Assembly (NCBI RefSeq): GCF_020906275.1
Contig: NZ_CP086727.1
Span: forward strand, 2,666,001 to 2,730,000
Length of the DNA stretch: 64,000 bases
Direction of reading: 5' to 3'
From: Parasphingorhabdus litoris DSM 22379
GTDB lineage: Bacteria > Pseudomonadota > Alphaproteobacteria > Sphingomonadales > Sphingomonadaceae
Shown: positions 46,236 through 55,702 of the stretch, piece by piece
Numbering within the stretch: position 1 is the stretch's first letter
How the letters are laid out: each line of letters starts with the position of its first letter
Program-made: the position numbers and the translations under genes
The notes under the pieces: model-generated
Databases searched by the model: none
What the model saw: only the letters and a program-made list of their open reading frames with translations
Told to the model about the DNA's origin: nothing

Positions 46236-46874
46236 ATGAAAAGATATCTACTAGCTGGTAGCGCTTTTGCGCTATTATCAGCCGTTCCGGCGCAAGCCGC
46301 AGAGGTCATTTTCACCGACCGGACGGCGTTTAACGCGGCTGCCGGAGCAGGCCTGACTTTCGAAAGTTTTGAAACGGCACAGTCCGGCGCAACGGTAAAT
46401 TATCCCGGCTTTTCCGTCACGGAATCAGGCGGCGCCAATTTTATTACCCATACCTCAATCAACAGCTTCTTCACTTCTGCAACATCTGATGGAGCCAATT
46501 CCATTTGGTTCGATGACAATGGCAACAGTTTGGCAACGTTCGTTTTCGACGCACCGATAACCGCGTTCGGATTTGACGTCGCGGCAGCTGCGGCTGGCAC
46601 CATGACCTTTTCAGGCGGTGCTGCCGGATCTTTTGCTCTTGGCGCAGATACTCCAACATTCTTTGGTGTAATTTCAGATACCGCATTTACAACATTGCAG
46701 TTCGATATGTCTGGCGGACCTGAAGTCGGCTTTGATGCGCTCTCATTCGGCATCGCAAATGCTGGCGCGGTTCCAGAGCCAGCAACATGGGCCTTCATGA
46801 TCTTTGGCTTTGGCGCCATCGGTGGCGCCATGCGTCGTCAGCGCAAAGCCAATGTGAAAGTCAGCTACGCTTAA
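46236..46874 (+). CDS. PEP-CTERM (PEPxxWA type) exported protein
   Basis: 212 residues. Signal peptide MKRYLLAGSAFALLSAVPAQA; a beta-rich body with repeated FDAPITAFGFDVAAAA-like strands; then the sorting tail VPEPATWAFMIFGFGAIGGA followed by MRRQRK. That tail (PEP motif, TM helix, basic end) is recognised by exosortase, and the PEPxxWAxMI form is characteristic of sphingomonads. The protein is probably released to the surface or matrix. No exosortase gene is in the window. A terminator follows within 25 bases. Confidence 0.9.
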   Translation: MKRYLLAGSAFALLSAVPAQAAEVIFTDRTAFNAAAGAGLTFESFETAQSGATVNYPGFSVTESGGANFITHTSINSFFTSATSDGANSIWFDDNGNSLATFVFDAPITAFGFDVAAAAAGTMTFSGGAAGSFALGADTPTFFGVISDTAFTTLQFDMSGGPEVGFDALSFGIANAGAVPEPATWAFMIFGFGAIGGAMRRQRKANVKVSYA

Positions 46875-46898
46875 GCGACTTTCGACAGCAAAATTTTA

Positions 46899-46933
46899 AA
46901 AACCCCGTTGGTACCGATCCAGCGGGGTTTTTT
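46899..46933 (+). terminator. Intrinsic terminator after the PEP-CTERM gene
   Basis: AAAACCCCG and CGGGGTTTT form a 9-bp stem with a 15-base loop, followed by TT; the A/T ends make it potentially bidirectional. Confidence 0.75.
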
Positions 46934-47005
46934 GTGTTCAGCGCAATATTGGCTGGCCAAGCATGTCCGCCTATGCTCGAACGCATCAGCAAGTGAGGAC
47001 ACTAT

Positions 47006-47650
47006 ATGACCGCCTCTGTCATCGTTCATGGCTATCACATCAGCGTTTATAACCGGATCGTGCAAATGACCCTTCGTCAGAAAGGTGTCGCTTACACATC
47101 TGTCGAGATTAACCCCTTCTCAGACGCCGTGCCGGACAGCTATCGAGAGATGCACCCTTTCGGGCGTGTGCCGGTATTGGTTCACGGAGAATTTCAAATC
47201 TACGAAACGGCTGCGATAGCGCGTTACATCGATCAGGCTTTTGATGGACCGCCTTTGGTTCCGCAAGAAGCCAGACCAGCAGCGCGGATGGCGCAAGTCA
47301 TCTCGATTGTCGACAATTATGGCTATTGGCCAATGGTGCGCCAGGTCTGTTCCCATCGGGTTTTTCGGCCTTTGCAGGGTCAACCAGCCGATGAAGCAGA
47401 AATTGCAAAAGGCCTGAAAGCATCGCGGACAGTTTTGTCTGCACTGGATAGGATTGCCGGCGAAGGCCTGGTGCTTGATGCACAAACGATCACATTAGCC
47501 GACTGCCATTTGGCGCCGATGATTGGTTATTTTGTGCAAGCGGTTGAAGGAGAAGAGGAGCTCAAACGCCGTCAAGCGCTTGCGGATTGGTGGGCATGGG
47601 TCGCAGATCAGCAAAGCTTCAAAGATACCGCCCCACAATTGCCGTCTTAA
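47006..47650 (+). CDS. Glutathione S-transferase family protein
   Basis: 214 residues. N-terminal thioredoxin-like domain: [21 protein letters not shown], then [27 protein letters not shown], with the cis-Pro in VPVL and the gamma-glutamyl-binding E-T/S-x-x-I motif. The helical C-terminal domain starts near residue 90. Active-site residue of the N-terminal loop is probably Ser/Tyr in SVYNR. Likely conjugates glutathione or reduces electrophiles. Its stop codon overlaps that of the convergent rimO gene (TTAA). Confidence 0.9.
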   Translation: MTASVIVHGYHISVYNRIVQMTLRQKGVAYTSVEINPFSDAVPDSYREMHPFGRVPVLVHGEFQIYETAAIARYIDQAFDGPPLVPQEARPAARMAQVISIVDNYGYWPMVRQVCSHRVFRPLQGQPADEAEIAKGLKASRTVLSALDRIAGEGLVLDAQTITLADCHLAPMIGYFVQAVEGEEELKRRQALADWWAWVADQQSFKDTAPQLPS

Positions 47651-49014
47651 GAGGCTGCAGGTACTCCGAACAGATCATGCGCGTCGGCGTCTTCGATTTC
47701 TGCATCGATAATATCTCCCACCGCAACATCCCCGCTCACATTGCGCAGGAATACATTACCATCGATTTCCGGCGCATCGGCCTGCGATCGTGCCGTTGCT
47801 CCGATGTCGCCATCCTCATCAGGCTCGCCGATTTCGTCAATGATGACGGGCAGCGTGCGGCCCACCTTGGCCTGCAGTCGCGCGGCACTGATCGCAGCGG
47901 TTTTTTCCATTAGGCGTTGGAAGCGGTCTTCCTTGACCTCCTCGGGTACAGCACCGTCTAGGCTATTGGCCGCCGCACCTTCAACCGGTTCAAAGCGAAA
48001 GCCGCCGACACGGTCGAGCTGCGCTTCTTCCAGCCAGTCGAGCAGATATTGGAAATCTTCTTCCGTCTCTCCCGGGAAGCCAACCACGAAGGTTGAACGG
48101 ATCGTAAGGTCCGGGCAGATGTCGCGCCAGCTTTTGACCCGCTGAAGCACTTTGGCTTCATTTGCCGGCCGCTTCATGCGTTTCAGCACATTGGGCGCGG
48201 CATGCTGGAACGGTATGTCGAGATAGGGCGTGATCTTGCCCTCGGCCATTAGCGGGATGATCTTGTCGACATGCGGATAGGGATAGACATAGTGCAGCCG
48301 GGTCCAGACGCCGAGTTCGCCCAGCGCAACCGCCAGATCGGTCATATGGGCACGCACTTCGCGGCCCTGCCCGATCGGGCCGTTCCAGATTTGCGGCTTG
48401 TGGCGGATATCAACACCATAAGCCGAGGTGTCCTGACTGATGACCAGCAATTCCTTGGTGCCATTGGCGACGAGCTTTTCTGCTTCACGCAGGATCGCAT
48501 CGGGTCGCCGGGATACCAGATCACCGCGCAAGGACGGGATGATACAGAAAGAGCAGCGATGGTTGCAGCCTTCGGAAATCTTCAAATAGCTGTAATGGCG
48601 CGGTGTCAGTTTCAGGCCGGCATCGGGGACCAGGTCAACAAACGCGCCGCGCGCCGCCGGGGCGGCCGCATGGACCGCCGTGACAACATCTTCATATTGA
48701 TGCGCGCCGGTGACGGCCAAAACATCCGGGAAGCGTTCCATGATTGTGTCGGCTTCATTGCCCATGCAACCGGTGACGATCACCCGGCCATTTTCGGCCA
48801 TCGCTTCACCAATAGCTTCGAGCGACTCTTCCTTCGCACTGTCGAGAAAGCCGCAGGTGTTGACCAGCACCACATCTGCGCCGGAATAATCCGGCGACAT
48901 TTGATAGCCGTCGGAGCGCAGCTGCGTCAAAATGCGTTCGCTATCGACCAGCGCCTTGGGACAGCCAAGGGACACCATGCCGACTTTGGGCGGAGAAGTT
49001 ATTGCGGTAGCCAT
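47647..49014 (-). CDS. rimO: Ribosomal protein S12 methylthiotransferase RimO
   Basis: 455 residues from ATG 49014. The N-terminal MTTase domain starts [20 protein letters not shown] with cluster cysteines (Cys in [25 protein letters not shown]); the radical-SAM motif is [13 protein letters not shown]; the C-terminal TRAM domain runs from [16 protein letters not shown]. DxALVDSE and KISEGC are typical of RimO rather than MiaB. It methylthiolates an Asp of ribosomal protein S12. Divergent from the 49082 gene. Confidence 0.96.
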   Translation of the reverse strand: MATAITSPPKVGMVSLGCPKALVDSERILTQLRSDGYQMSPDYSGADVVLVNTCGFLDSAKEESLEAIGEAMAENGRVIVTGCMGNEADTIMERFPDVLAVTGAHQYEDVVTAVHAAAPAARGAFVDLVPDAGLKLTPRHYSYLKISEGCNHRCSFCIIPSLRGDLVSRRPDAILREAEKLVANGTKELLVISQDTSAYGVDIRHKPQIWNGPIGQGREVRAHMTDLAVALGELGVWTRLHYVYPYPHVDKIIPLMAEGKITPYLDIPFQHAAPNVLKRMKRPANEAKVLQRVKSWRDICPDLTIRSTFVVGFPGETEEDFQYLLDWLEEAQLDRVGGFRFEPVEGAAANSLDGAVPEEVKEDRFQRLMEKTAAISAARLQAKVGRTLPVIIDEIGEPDEDGDIGATARSQADAPEIDGNVFLRNVSGDVAVGDIIDAEIEDADAHDLFGVPAAS

Positions 49015-49081
49015 ATTCCAACGCCGCATAGTCCCATTGTGCGCGCTTGTCATCGATAATGTCCGTCTCTATTTCAATCAC

Positions 49082-49582
49082 ATGATCATCAGCATCACCA
49101 AAGGATCGGATCGCGACTGGATAAAGATCGAGCGGGAGGATGGTTCGGTTGTGGAAACCACATTCCCGAAAAAGGGAATAATTCCTCATGATGCCGTCCA
49201 CTTTCATGTTGAACGGGAACTGGCGATGCGCGCTGGTTTCTGGGGCCATGTCGCTGGTGGAACCCACCCGGAGGATATCCAGCATATTGTCAAACAGGCG
49301 GGCCATGCCAGTTCCGTTCGCGCTGCCACGCCCGATGCCCATATCGTCGAGTTGCTGCAGGCCGAGCGGTTGGTGGAATGTTTTGAAGCGGACATGTGGA
49401 GCGAGCCCAGTGATTATCAGACGCTGCGAAACGTTTTTAGCGCTGCCTGCCAGTCGTCTCACATAGATCCGCCAGAGCTGTCTGATGACCAGATCGACAC
49501 AATCCGCTCATCGATCAGTGCTTTTGCCAAGCAGTGGATAGCCGCCGAAATCGGGGAAACTTTCCAACTCCACTGGAGTTGA
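49082..49582 (+). CDS. Hypothetical cytosolic protein, 166 aa
   Basis: Starts MIISITKGSDRDWIKIERED and includes HDAVHFHVERELAMRAGFWGHVAGGTHPEDI, a His-rich stretch conserved in a small family I know only as hypothetical. No signal peptide or membrane helix. ATG 49082 is used since it begins a compact first strand; the frame upstream overlaps rimO. Ribosome site weak. Followed by a DUF1761 gene after 37 bases. Function unknown. Confidence 0.65.
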   Translation: MIISITKGSDRDWIKIEREDGSVVETTFPKKGIIPHDAVHFHVERELAMRAGFWGHVAGGTHPEDIQHIVKQAGHASSVRAATPDAHIVELLQAERLVECFEADMWSEPSDYQTLRNVFSAACQSSHIDPPELSDDQIDTIRSSISAFAKQWIAAEIGETFQLHWS

Positions 49583-49619
49583 TGTATATCGATCTAACCA
49601 AAAATTTTCTGGGAGGGGA

Positions 49620-50033
49620 ATGATGAATATTTTCGATGTAAATTGGATCGCTGTTGTTGTTGCAGCGCTCGCGGGCTTTCTGGTCGGAGGCATCTGGTAC
49701 GGACCGATCATGGGCAAGAAATGGATGGGCGCGGTAGGCCTGACCGAGGAAGAAATTCAGGGCGGCAATATGGGCGCCATCTATGGCGGAGCCTTTGCTT
49801 TCAGCCTGGTTGCCTCATGGACTTTGGCGCATACTTTCGCGAGCTATGGCACAGATTTCTCTTTTACCATTAAAGTGCTGACTGCCTTTGGTGTCGCACT
49901 GGGTTTCATTGTTCCAGCCATCGGCACCAACTATCTGTTCTCACAGAAGAGCAAGACCCTGTTCTTCATTGATGCCGGCTATTGGCTGCTTTTTTACACG
50001 GCCATGGGCGTGGTGCACGCCTGGCTGGGATAG
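49620..50033 (+). CDS. DUF1761 family membrane protein
   Basis: 137 residues, four TM helices. NWIAVVVAALAGFLVGGIWYGPIMGKKWMG at the start and the closing YWLLFYTAMGVVHAW are the family signature: a Gly-rich first helix with WYGP motif. GGGAGGGG lies directly before ATGATG. Function unestablished. Its end faces the PhyH gene with three bases between. Confidence 0.85.
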   Translation: MMNIFDVNWIAVVVAALAGFLVGGIWYGPIMGKKWMGAVGLTEEEIQGGNMGAIYGGAFAFSLVASWTLAHTFASYGTDFSFTIKVLTAFGVALGFIVPAIGTNYLFSQKSKTLFFIDAGYWLLFYTAMGVVHAWLG

Positions 50034-50036
50034 GCC

Positions 50037-50933
50037 TTAGACCGTTTCGCTGGAGCGCCGACTGACGCTTTCGTATAGATCGTCACCGTCGCTCCAGTCG
50101 GTCACTTTGCCTGAGAAAAGAAACTCCGGTGGCACCACTTCGGGGCTTTCACCCGGACCGGTCGGCGGCGTGTAATAGCCGAGCGCATAGCTGCCCATGC
50201 AATAGCCGAGCAGGTCCCGCAGTGCCGGATCGAAATCCTTGGCAATGTGCGGCGGGCACGACAGATACTGGTTCTCCTCTTGCCGCAACCAGCCAAGCGC
50301 ATAGGTGATGTTCAGCCCCATTCGGTCATGATCGGCCTCATTGGCACCGCCGCTATGAATGACCGACCCGGAATAGACCAAAACAGAACCGGCTTTCATC
50401 TCTGCATATTGGATTTCATCCGGTTTGGCCTCCCGCCCCGCTTCCCAGTTGTTCGAACAGGGAACGACCTGTGTCGCGCCATTTTCCTGTGTGAAATCGG
50501 TAACCGCCCAGATCGTATTAAATTGCGGCTCAATACTGTCCTGCAGAAAGCCGCCCCAGGCCAGCCGGTCGCGGTGGAGCGGTTGTTTAACCTGTCCCGG
50601 CTGGATACGGATCAGCTGCGTCAAGTGAAGCTGCACCCGCTCGCAAAAGGGTTTCAGAAAGGCATTGGCACCGCCCAAAATCAAATCATCCATGACAAGA
50701 TCGCGGCATGCTTCGGACCGCGCAACCAGCGCACCAGTGCGCGTCGTCTTGCGTCCGGTGAAATCATCCCGGCCGGGCTCGGTCGCCTCGACATAGGGCA
50801 TGATTTCGGATTTCAGTCTTTCCAAGGCCGCGGCGTCAAGGACATCTTCGACAATCGCGGCGCCATCATCGCGTAAAGCCTGCGCCAGCCGTTCCGGATC
50901 ACTGGCGGCGGATAGGTGTTGTAATTGCGGCAT
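50037..50933 (-). CDS. Phytanoyl-CoA dioxygenase (PhyH) family protein
   Basis: 298 residues. The Fe(II) facial triad is visible as HRDRLAWGGF (HxD) with the distal His in VYSGSVIHSGGANEADHDRMGLNITY, whose Arg would hold 2-oxoglutarate. The body (IQPGQVKQPLHRD) matches PhyH-type 2-oxoglutarate oxygenases that hydroxylate small molecules or CoA esters. AGGAGA precedes ATG 50933. The nearest same-strand gene upstream is an alpha/beta hydrolase 59 bases away. Substrate unknown. Confidence 0.85.
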   Translation of the reverse strand: MPQLQHLSAASDPERLAQALRDDGAAIVEDVLDAAALERLKSEIMPYVEATEPGRDDFTGRKTTRTGALVARSEACRDLVMDDLILGGANAFLKPFCERVQLHLTQLIRIQPGQVKQPLHRDRLAWGGFLQDSIEPQFNTIWAVTDFTQENGATQVVPCSNNWEAGREAKPDEIQYAEMKAGSVLVYSGSVIHSGGANEADHDRMGLNITYALGWLRQEENQYLSCPPHIAKDFDPALRDLLGYCMGSYALGYYTPPTGPGESPEVVPPEFLFSGKVTDWSDGDDLYESVSRRSSETV

Positions 50934-50992
50934 ATTTTCTCTCCTGCTCAGGAGGATATGCTGAATTTTGTCCGGTTACAAGGTGCAGGCGG

Positions 50993-51718
50993 TCACGCCC
51001 GTCCTGCCAGCGTGTCAGCGATAATCCGCCATACTTTGGGATTGAAACCAAGCCCCAGATGCCCGCCATCGACTCTGATGTTGCGGGCTTGCGGATTGTA
51101 GATATCCTTGGCGATATCCGGTCCGACAATGCCATCGCGATTGGAATAGAGCACCGTCAATGGCTGGCTGAAACCAATACTATTGCGCGCATGCACCTCT
51201 TTTTCGAAGTTATCCAGATTGATCTGAGCCGATTTCGCATAGCGTTGACCCGGCGTTGTATATTTCGGCCCGCCAATAATCGGCGTTCCCATTGTGATGA
51301 CTTCACGGACCAGATCGGGGGACAGCCGGGCGACTTCCCGCGCGATTATCCCGCCCAGTGACCAGCCGATTAGCGTCAATGGCTGCCGGTCATTGCTGTT
51401 ATATTGGGCTTCCGCAACAGCGGTAAAACGCTCGACATCGCGATCAACCGAGCCCTGGTTCCTGCCCAGTCCCCAATCAGAGACTTCATAGTCCAGTCCT
51501 GTCAAAAAGGCTTTCAGCGGTCCCATCGACAATTCGCTGCCGCCATAGCCGGGGATCAGGAAGATCGGACGTCCGTCACCCTTGGGCGCCGTTACAACCC
51601 GCGGCCATTGCAAGCCAAAGCGGACAAAATCGAGTGGCAGCGCCAGTTCGCTAAATTGCGCCAGCCGGTTCGGCGGACGCAGGCCGCTTGGCATCGGTAT
51701 CGCATTGGCCTCGCTCAT
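50993..51718 (-). CDS. Alpha/beta hydrolase
   Basis: 241 residues. IFLIPGYGGSELSMGPLKAFL provides the oxyanion region, LIGWSLGGIIAREVA the nucleophile elbow (GWSLGG), SNRDGIVG the acid loop and VDGGHLGLGFN the catalytic His. The PGYGGS and GSPIIG-like features resemble lipase/PGAP1-type esterases. No signal peptide, so probably cytosolic. AGGAG is seven bases before ATG. Probably co-transcribed with the PhyH gene. Substrate unknown. Confidence 0.88.
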   Translation of the reverse strand: MSEANAIPMPSGLRPPNRLAQFSELALPLDFVRFGLQWPRVVTAPKGDGRPIFLIPGYGGSELSMGPLKAFLTGLDYEVSDWGLGRNQGSVDRDVERFTAVAEAQYNSNDRQPLTLIGWSLGGIIAREVARLSPDLVREVITMGTPIIGGPKYTTPGQRYAKSAQINLDNFEKEVHARNSIGFSQPLTVLYSNRDGIVGPDIAKDIYNPQARNIRVDGGHLGLGFNPKVWRIIADTLAGRA

Positions 51719-51802
51719 GGCACTTCTCCTGCAGAAAAACGGCTATCTTGCAGATGTCATAGCAGGTTTGTTCGCAGGTGCAACATAGGCCGCTCCGCCC
51801 GC

Positions 51803-52867
51803 TTACGCATCTTCCTCAGCAGGACGGTTACCAGAGCCGTTGCCGGGCATGATCTCCACGATAATATCGCCGGCTTCCAGTTTTTTGGCTTCTTCTTCCC
51901 AAAATCCGTACATATTATTCTCACGATAGATACGGACGCCCAGCCCCTCTTTGACAATATCTTTCATCGCCATGCCGACTTCGTTGTCTTCAACCGGGCG
52001 CTGGACCAGTTTGACTCGTCCGGTCGCCGACGCCAGATCGCTGAGATAGTCGGATATCTTGGCACCTTCGCAGCTTCCTGCCAGCAACAGTCCGGCGAAG
52101 CTGACGGGATTGATCACAGTGGTCGCTCCCGCCTGCCGCGCCAGCAATTCATTATCCGCCGCACGCACCGACACGCTGATCGGCAGATGATAGGCAAGAT
52201 GACGCGCGGTCAGTACAATCAGGATGCTGGTATCATCGCGCCCGGCCGAGACAATCATTGATCGTGCCCGCGATATCTTCACGTTCATTAGCGTTACGTC
52301 GCGCGTAGCATCGCCATTGATCACGGCGCAGCCAAGCTTCTCCGCCTGTGCCAGTGCCTCGTCAAACGGATCGACAACCACAATTTCTTCCGGATTGGTC
52401 CCACGTGCAATCAGTTCCTGTACGGCTTCTTTCCCGCTGGTGCCAAAGCCGGCAATCACAATATGATCGTGCAAATTATTCTGAATGATTTTCATGCGCC
52501 AATTGTCCAAGGTTCTTTTGAATACGAAATTATAGGCCGTGCCGACGAAGATAAGCACAACAAAGATACGAATGGGAGTCACAACCAATGCGTCGAACAT
52601 CCGCGCCCGCTCTGTTACAGGGGCGATATCCCCGTAACCGGTGGTCGTTATCGATATCATCGTGAAATAGACGACATCAAGAAAACTGACATGGCCGTCA
52701 TAGCTGTCCTGCAAGCCATTGCGGTCAAACCAGTGGACAGCGACAGCCGTACCGATCAGTCCCAATACAAACAACACCCGCCAGGCAATATCCAGCCAGA
52801 CCGGCAGGCTTGAACGGCGGCGCAGCGTCAAATAATCGGAAATATTTCGGGAATAGCGCCTGGACAT
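51803..52867 (-). CDS. Potassium channel with TrkA-N (RCK) domain
   Basis: 354 residues. Two TM helices (about 28-48 and 88-112) flank a pore with selectivity filter TTTGYGD. The cytosolic RCK domain begins DHIVIAGFGTSGKEAVQELI, with the nucleotide loop GFGTSG, followed by VVDPFDEALAQAEKLGCAVINGDATRD. A RCK-C-like end follows (EVGMAMKDIVKEGLGVRIYREN). It passes potassium across the inner membrane under ligand control. Starts seven bases after the nlpD-like stop, so it is in that operon. Confidence 0.93.
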   Translation of the reverse strand: MSRRYSRNISDYLTLRRRSSLPVWLDIAWRVLFVLGLIGTAVAVHWFDRNGLQDSYDGHVSFLDVVYFTMISITTTGYGDIAPVTERARMFDALVVTPIRIFVVLIFVGTAYNFVFKRTLDNWRMKIIQNNLHDHIVIAGFGTSGKEAVQELIARGTNPEEIVVVDPFDEALAQAEKLGCAVINGDATRDVTLMNVKISRARSMIVSAGRDDTSILIVLTARHLAYHLPISVSVRAADNELLARQAGATTVINPVSFAGLLLAGSCEGAKISDYLSDLASATGRVKLVQRPVEDNEVGMAMKDIVKEGLGVRIYRENNMYGFWEEEAKKLEAGDIIVEIMPGNGSGNRPAEEDA

Positions 52868-52874
52868 AGAAGGA

Positions 52875-53960
52875 TCAGGTCCGCTTAGGCAGATGGGAGA
52901 CGGGGTTTACCGGTTTTCGATCTTTACGAATTTCAAAATGCAATTGCGGTTCCTGTACATAGCCGCTGTCTCCAGCCAAACCGATGATATCACCCGCTTT
53001 GATCTTTTGTCCACGCGTAACATTGAGTTTGTCCGCATGACCATAGGCAGTGACCCAGCCATCCCCGTGATTGAGCAGGATCAAACCGCCGAAAACATAG
53101 ATTTCATCGCCGCTATAGGCGACCACGCCATCGGCGGCCGCGCGAATAGGGGTGCCCTTGGCTACCGCGATATTCAACCCGTCATTGACCTTGCCGCCGC
53201 CTTTACTGCCGAAGCTGGAGAGCAATTTGCCCTCGACGGGCCAATTGAACCGGCTGTCAAATGCCGCTGGCACAGCAATCACAGCAGGTGTTTTTAAGGC
53301 CGGTGTTTTTGGCGCGATGGCCTTGCGCCATTCGGATGGCTCCTCTGCAGCGGCCTTGTCGGCCAGCGCGGGCTGGCTACCGGTCACAATATCATCGATA
53401 TCGAGTTCAAAAGAGGCTGCGCGCTGCTCGATGCTCATCGTCTGCGGATCGACAGGGGCCTCTACAGGCAGTAATAATTTCTGACCGACCCGCAGGATAA
53501 ACGGTTCTTCCAATCCGTTAAGCGCCACGACTTCGCGCCACGGAACGCCATAAGCACGGGCAATGGCAATACCGGTCTCCCCGCCATTGACCCAGTGATA
53601 GCGTCCGCCGGTAATCTTCAGTCGCTGGCCAGGTTGAATGACATAGGGCGCGGCAAGGCCGTTTTGTTCCGCGATAATCTGTGAACTGGCGCCTGTTTTA
53701 TTGGCGATCCCGCGCAAACTATCTCCAGGTTTCACAATATAGATGCTGTCGGCAATGGTCATTGCATTGGGCGTCACGCTTTGCGCAGTCCAGGTCGGCG
53801 GTGGCGCCTGTTCAGGGCTCTGGCCAAAAATCGATGCATCCGTTTCCAGCCTAGGCGCCGCTTGCTCCGCGGCAGTACGCCCCGGCCAACCATCATCGCG
53901 CCCCGGCGGGATGCAGGCGGACACCGCAAAAACCAGAATAAGGAATAGAATTTTACGCAT
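52875..53960 (-). CDS. NlpD-like lipoprotein: two LysM domains and degenerate M23 (LytM) domain
   Basis: 361 residues from ATG 53960. Lipobox LVFAVSAC places the lipid-modified Cys at residue 16. LysM domains lie at about 72-116 (YIVKPGDSLRGIANKTG) and 122-166. The LytM domain has NDGLNIA where active enzymes have HxGxD, and PQLHFEI at the end, so zinc ligands are lost as in E. coli NlpD and EnvC. It probably activates a cell-wall amidase during division instead of cutting itself. Neighbours surE and serS support the NlpD identity, though an SDR gene on the other strand interrupts the run. Confidence 0.87.
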   Translation of the reverse strand: MRKILFLILVFAVSACIPPGRDDGWPGRTAAEQAAPRLETDASIFGQSPEQAPPPTWTAQSVTPNAMTIADSIYIVKPGDSLRGIANKTGASSQIIAEQNGLAAPYVIQPGQRLKITGGRYHWVNGGETGIAIARAYGVPWREVVALNGLEEPFILRVGQKLLLPVEAPVDPQTMSIEQRAASFELDIDDIVTGSQPALADKAAAEEPSEWRKAIAPKTPALKTPAVIAVPAAFDSRFNWPVEGKLLSSFGSKGGGKVNDGLNIAVAKGTPIRAAADGVVAYSGDEIYVFGGLILLNHGDGWVTAYGHADKLNVTRGQKIKAGDIIGLAGDSGYVQEPQLHFEIRKDRKPVNPVSHLPKRT

Positions 53961-54142
53961 AACTGCCCCGTTCACTCATTCTCACCCCAATGAGAAAAGC
54001 TTTTCTAGCAGCAATTGCGATGGTTGCCAGCCCTGCTTGCAAGAGCCGTCAAAGGCGCCGCGGAATATAAGGAATTTTTGGCCTGGCAAGATGGCAATTA
54101 ACAGCACTATACATCGACGTTCTGTTCGGCCAATGTCCGTTT

Positions 54143-54916
54143 ATGAAACTACATCTCGACAATAAGACCGTCCTTGTTACCGCGGGAAGCAAAGGGATTG
54201 GATTGGCAACCGCTTTAGGTTTTCACAAATGCGGTGCCAAGGTCGCCATTTGTGGGCGATCGCAGGATAGTCTGGATGCCGCCGCCGCGCAGATGACGGG
54301 CTGTTTGGCGCTGACCGGAGATGTTTCCAAATCAGAAGATATTGATCGGGTTATTCAGGCCGTTACGGAAGAATTTGGCGGTATCGATATATTGGTGAAC
54401 AATGCAGGCGGCCCGCCTCCGGGCCTGTTTGAAGACTTGGCCGATGAGGATTGGGATCAAGCCATAGAACTGACCCTAAAGTCCGTCATCCGCGCGACAC
54501 GTCTGGTCCTGCCGCATATGCGTTCCCAGAAATGGGGCCGGATCATCAATATTTCGTCGTCCGGAGTGAAGCAGCCGGTGCCTGGCCTAACCTTGTCCAA
54601 CAGCATCAGAATGGCCGTGCTGGGCTGGGCCAAGACGCTTGCCAATCAAGTGGCGGGCGACAACATATTGGTGAACACGGTTTGCCCCGGATTTACCAAT
54701 ACCGACCGGGTCACCCAAATTCTGGAACAACAATCGGCGGCGTCGGGCAAGAGTACGGATGAGATTGCAGCGGGCATTGCTGCACAGATTCCGATGCAAC
54801 GGATTGGCGAGCCACATGAGATCGCCAATCTCGCAGTTTTTCTGGGATCAGAAGCAGCGAGCTATATTACCGGAACAGCTATTCAGGTTGATGGCGGATC
54901 CGTCCAAGGCTTTTAG
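54143..54916 (+). CDS. SDR family oxidoreductase with altered active site
   Basis: 257 residues. The cofactor loop TAGSKGIGLAT and NNAGGPP are standard for classical SDRs, and the C terminus (YITGTAIQVDGGSVQGF) matches 3-oxoacyl-ACP-reductase-like members. The catalytic region reads ISSSGVKQPVPGLTLSNSIRMAVLG: by alignment on the following Val-x-Gly, the Tyr is Ser and the Lys is Arg (SxxxR for YxxxK). This variant occurs in a subgroup of SDRs; activity may differ. It lies on the opposite strand between nlpD-like and surE genes. Confidence 0.85.
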   Translation: MKLHLDNKTVLVTAGSKGIGLATALGFHKCGAKVAICGRSQDSLDAAAAQMTGCLALTGDVSKSEDIDRVIQAVTEEFGGIDILVNNAGGPPPGLFEDLADEDWDQAIELTLKSVIRATRLVLPHMRSQKWGRIINISSSGVKQPVPGLTLSNSIRMAVLGWAKTLANQVAGDNILVNTVCPGFTNTDRVTQILEQQSAASGKSTDEIAAGIAAQIPMQRIGEPHEIANLAVFLGSEAASYITGTAIQVDGGSVQGF

Positions 54917-54934
54917 GGCCAACGGGTCGCTCGG

Positions 54935-55702
54935 TCAGTCGCCGTATAAACCGTTGAGCGTATCCATCGACTCATAGTGGGTGAGATCGAGATGTAGCGG
55001 CGTAATCGAGACATAGCCGTCTTCGATGGCTTCCAGATCGGTGCTGTGCGCAGGCGTTTCTACCATAGGACCGAGGCCGAACCAGTGATATTCAAAACCG
55101 CGCGGGTCCCGGTTGCTGACGATTTGCAGGCGGCCATAATCGCGAATGCCCTGCGACACCACGCGAATGCCTTTGACCTCACTGGCGGGCAATGCGGGAA
55201 AGTTGATATTGACCAAAGTTCGGTGATCCATGCTCTGCTTGATCAACGGCCTCAACACCCGTTCTCCCCATTGCAGTGCCGCTTCAAATGGCACTTCGTC
55301 GCCCATTTCGCCGCGCGCATAGGCCTGGCTCAATGCGATGGACGGGATACCGGCCAAAGCGCCTTCCATCGCCGCAGATACTGTGCCCGAATAGGTCACA
55401 TCTTCGCCCAGATTTGCCCCACGATTGACGCCGGAGAGGATCAGATCAGGCGGCCCGTCTTTCATGATTTTCGCAACCGCCATCATCACGCTGTCGGTGG
55501 GTGTGCCATCAACCGAATATTGTTGATCGCCGCGTTTGCGAATGCGCAAGGGGCGGGTGAGCGTGAGCGAATGGCCCGCGCCGCTATTCTCGTCCGAAGG
55601 CGCGACAATCCAGATATCGTTGGAAAAATGCTGCGCAATGTCGAGCAAGACTTTCATGCCCGGGGCGTCAAATCCATCGTCATTGGTCAGCAATATGCGC
55701 AT
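54935..55702 (-). CDS. surE: 5'/3'-nucleotidase SurE
   Basis: 255 residues starting [19 protein letters not shown], with metal-binding Asp8-Asp9; DENSGAGHSLTL and LSGVNRGANLGEDVTYSGTVSAAMEG complete the SurE active site. It removes phosphate from nucleoside monophosphates and helps stationary-phase survival. The ATG shares one base with the serS stop (TGATG), so it is translationally coupled. Confidence 0.97.
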   Translation of the reverse strand: MRILLTNDDGFDAPGMKVLLDIAQHFSNDIWIVAPSDENSGAGHSLTLTRPLRIRKRGDQQYSVDGTPTDSVMMAVAKIMKDGPPDLILSGVNRGANLGEDVTYSGTVSAAMEGALAGIPSIALSQAYARGEMGDEVPFEAALQWGERVLRPLIKQSMDHRTLVNINFPALPASEVKGIRVVSQGIRDYGRLQIVSNRDPRGFEYHWFGLGPMVETPAHSTDLEAIEDGYVSITPLHLDLTHYESMDTLNGLYGD

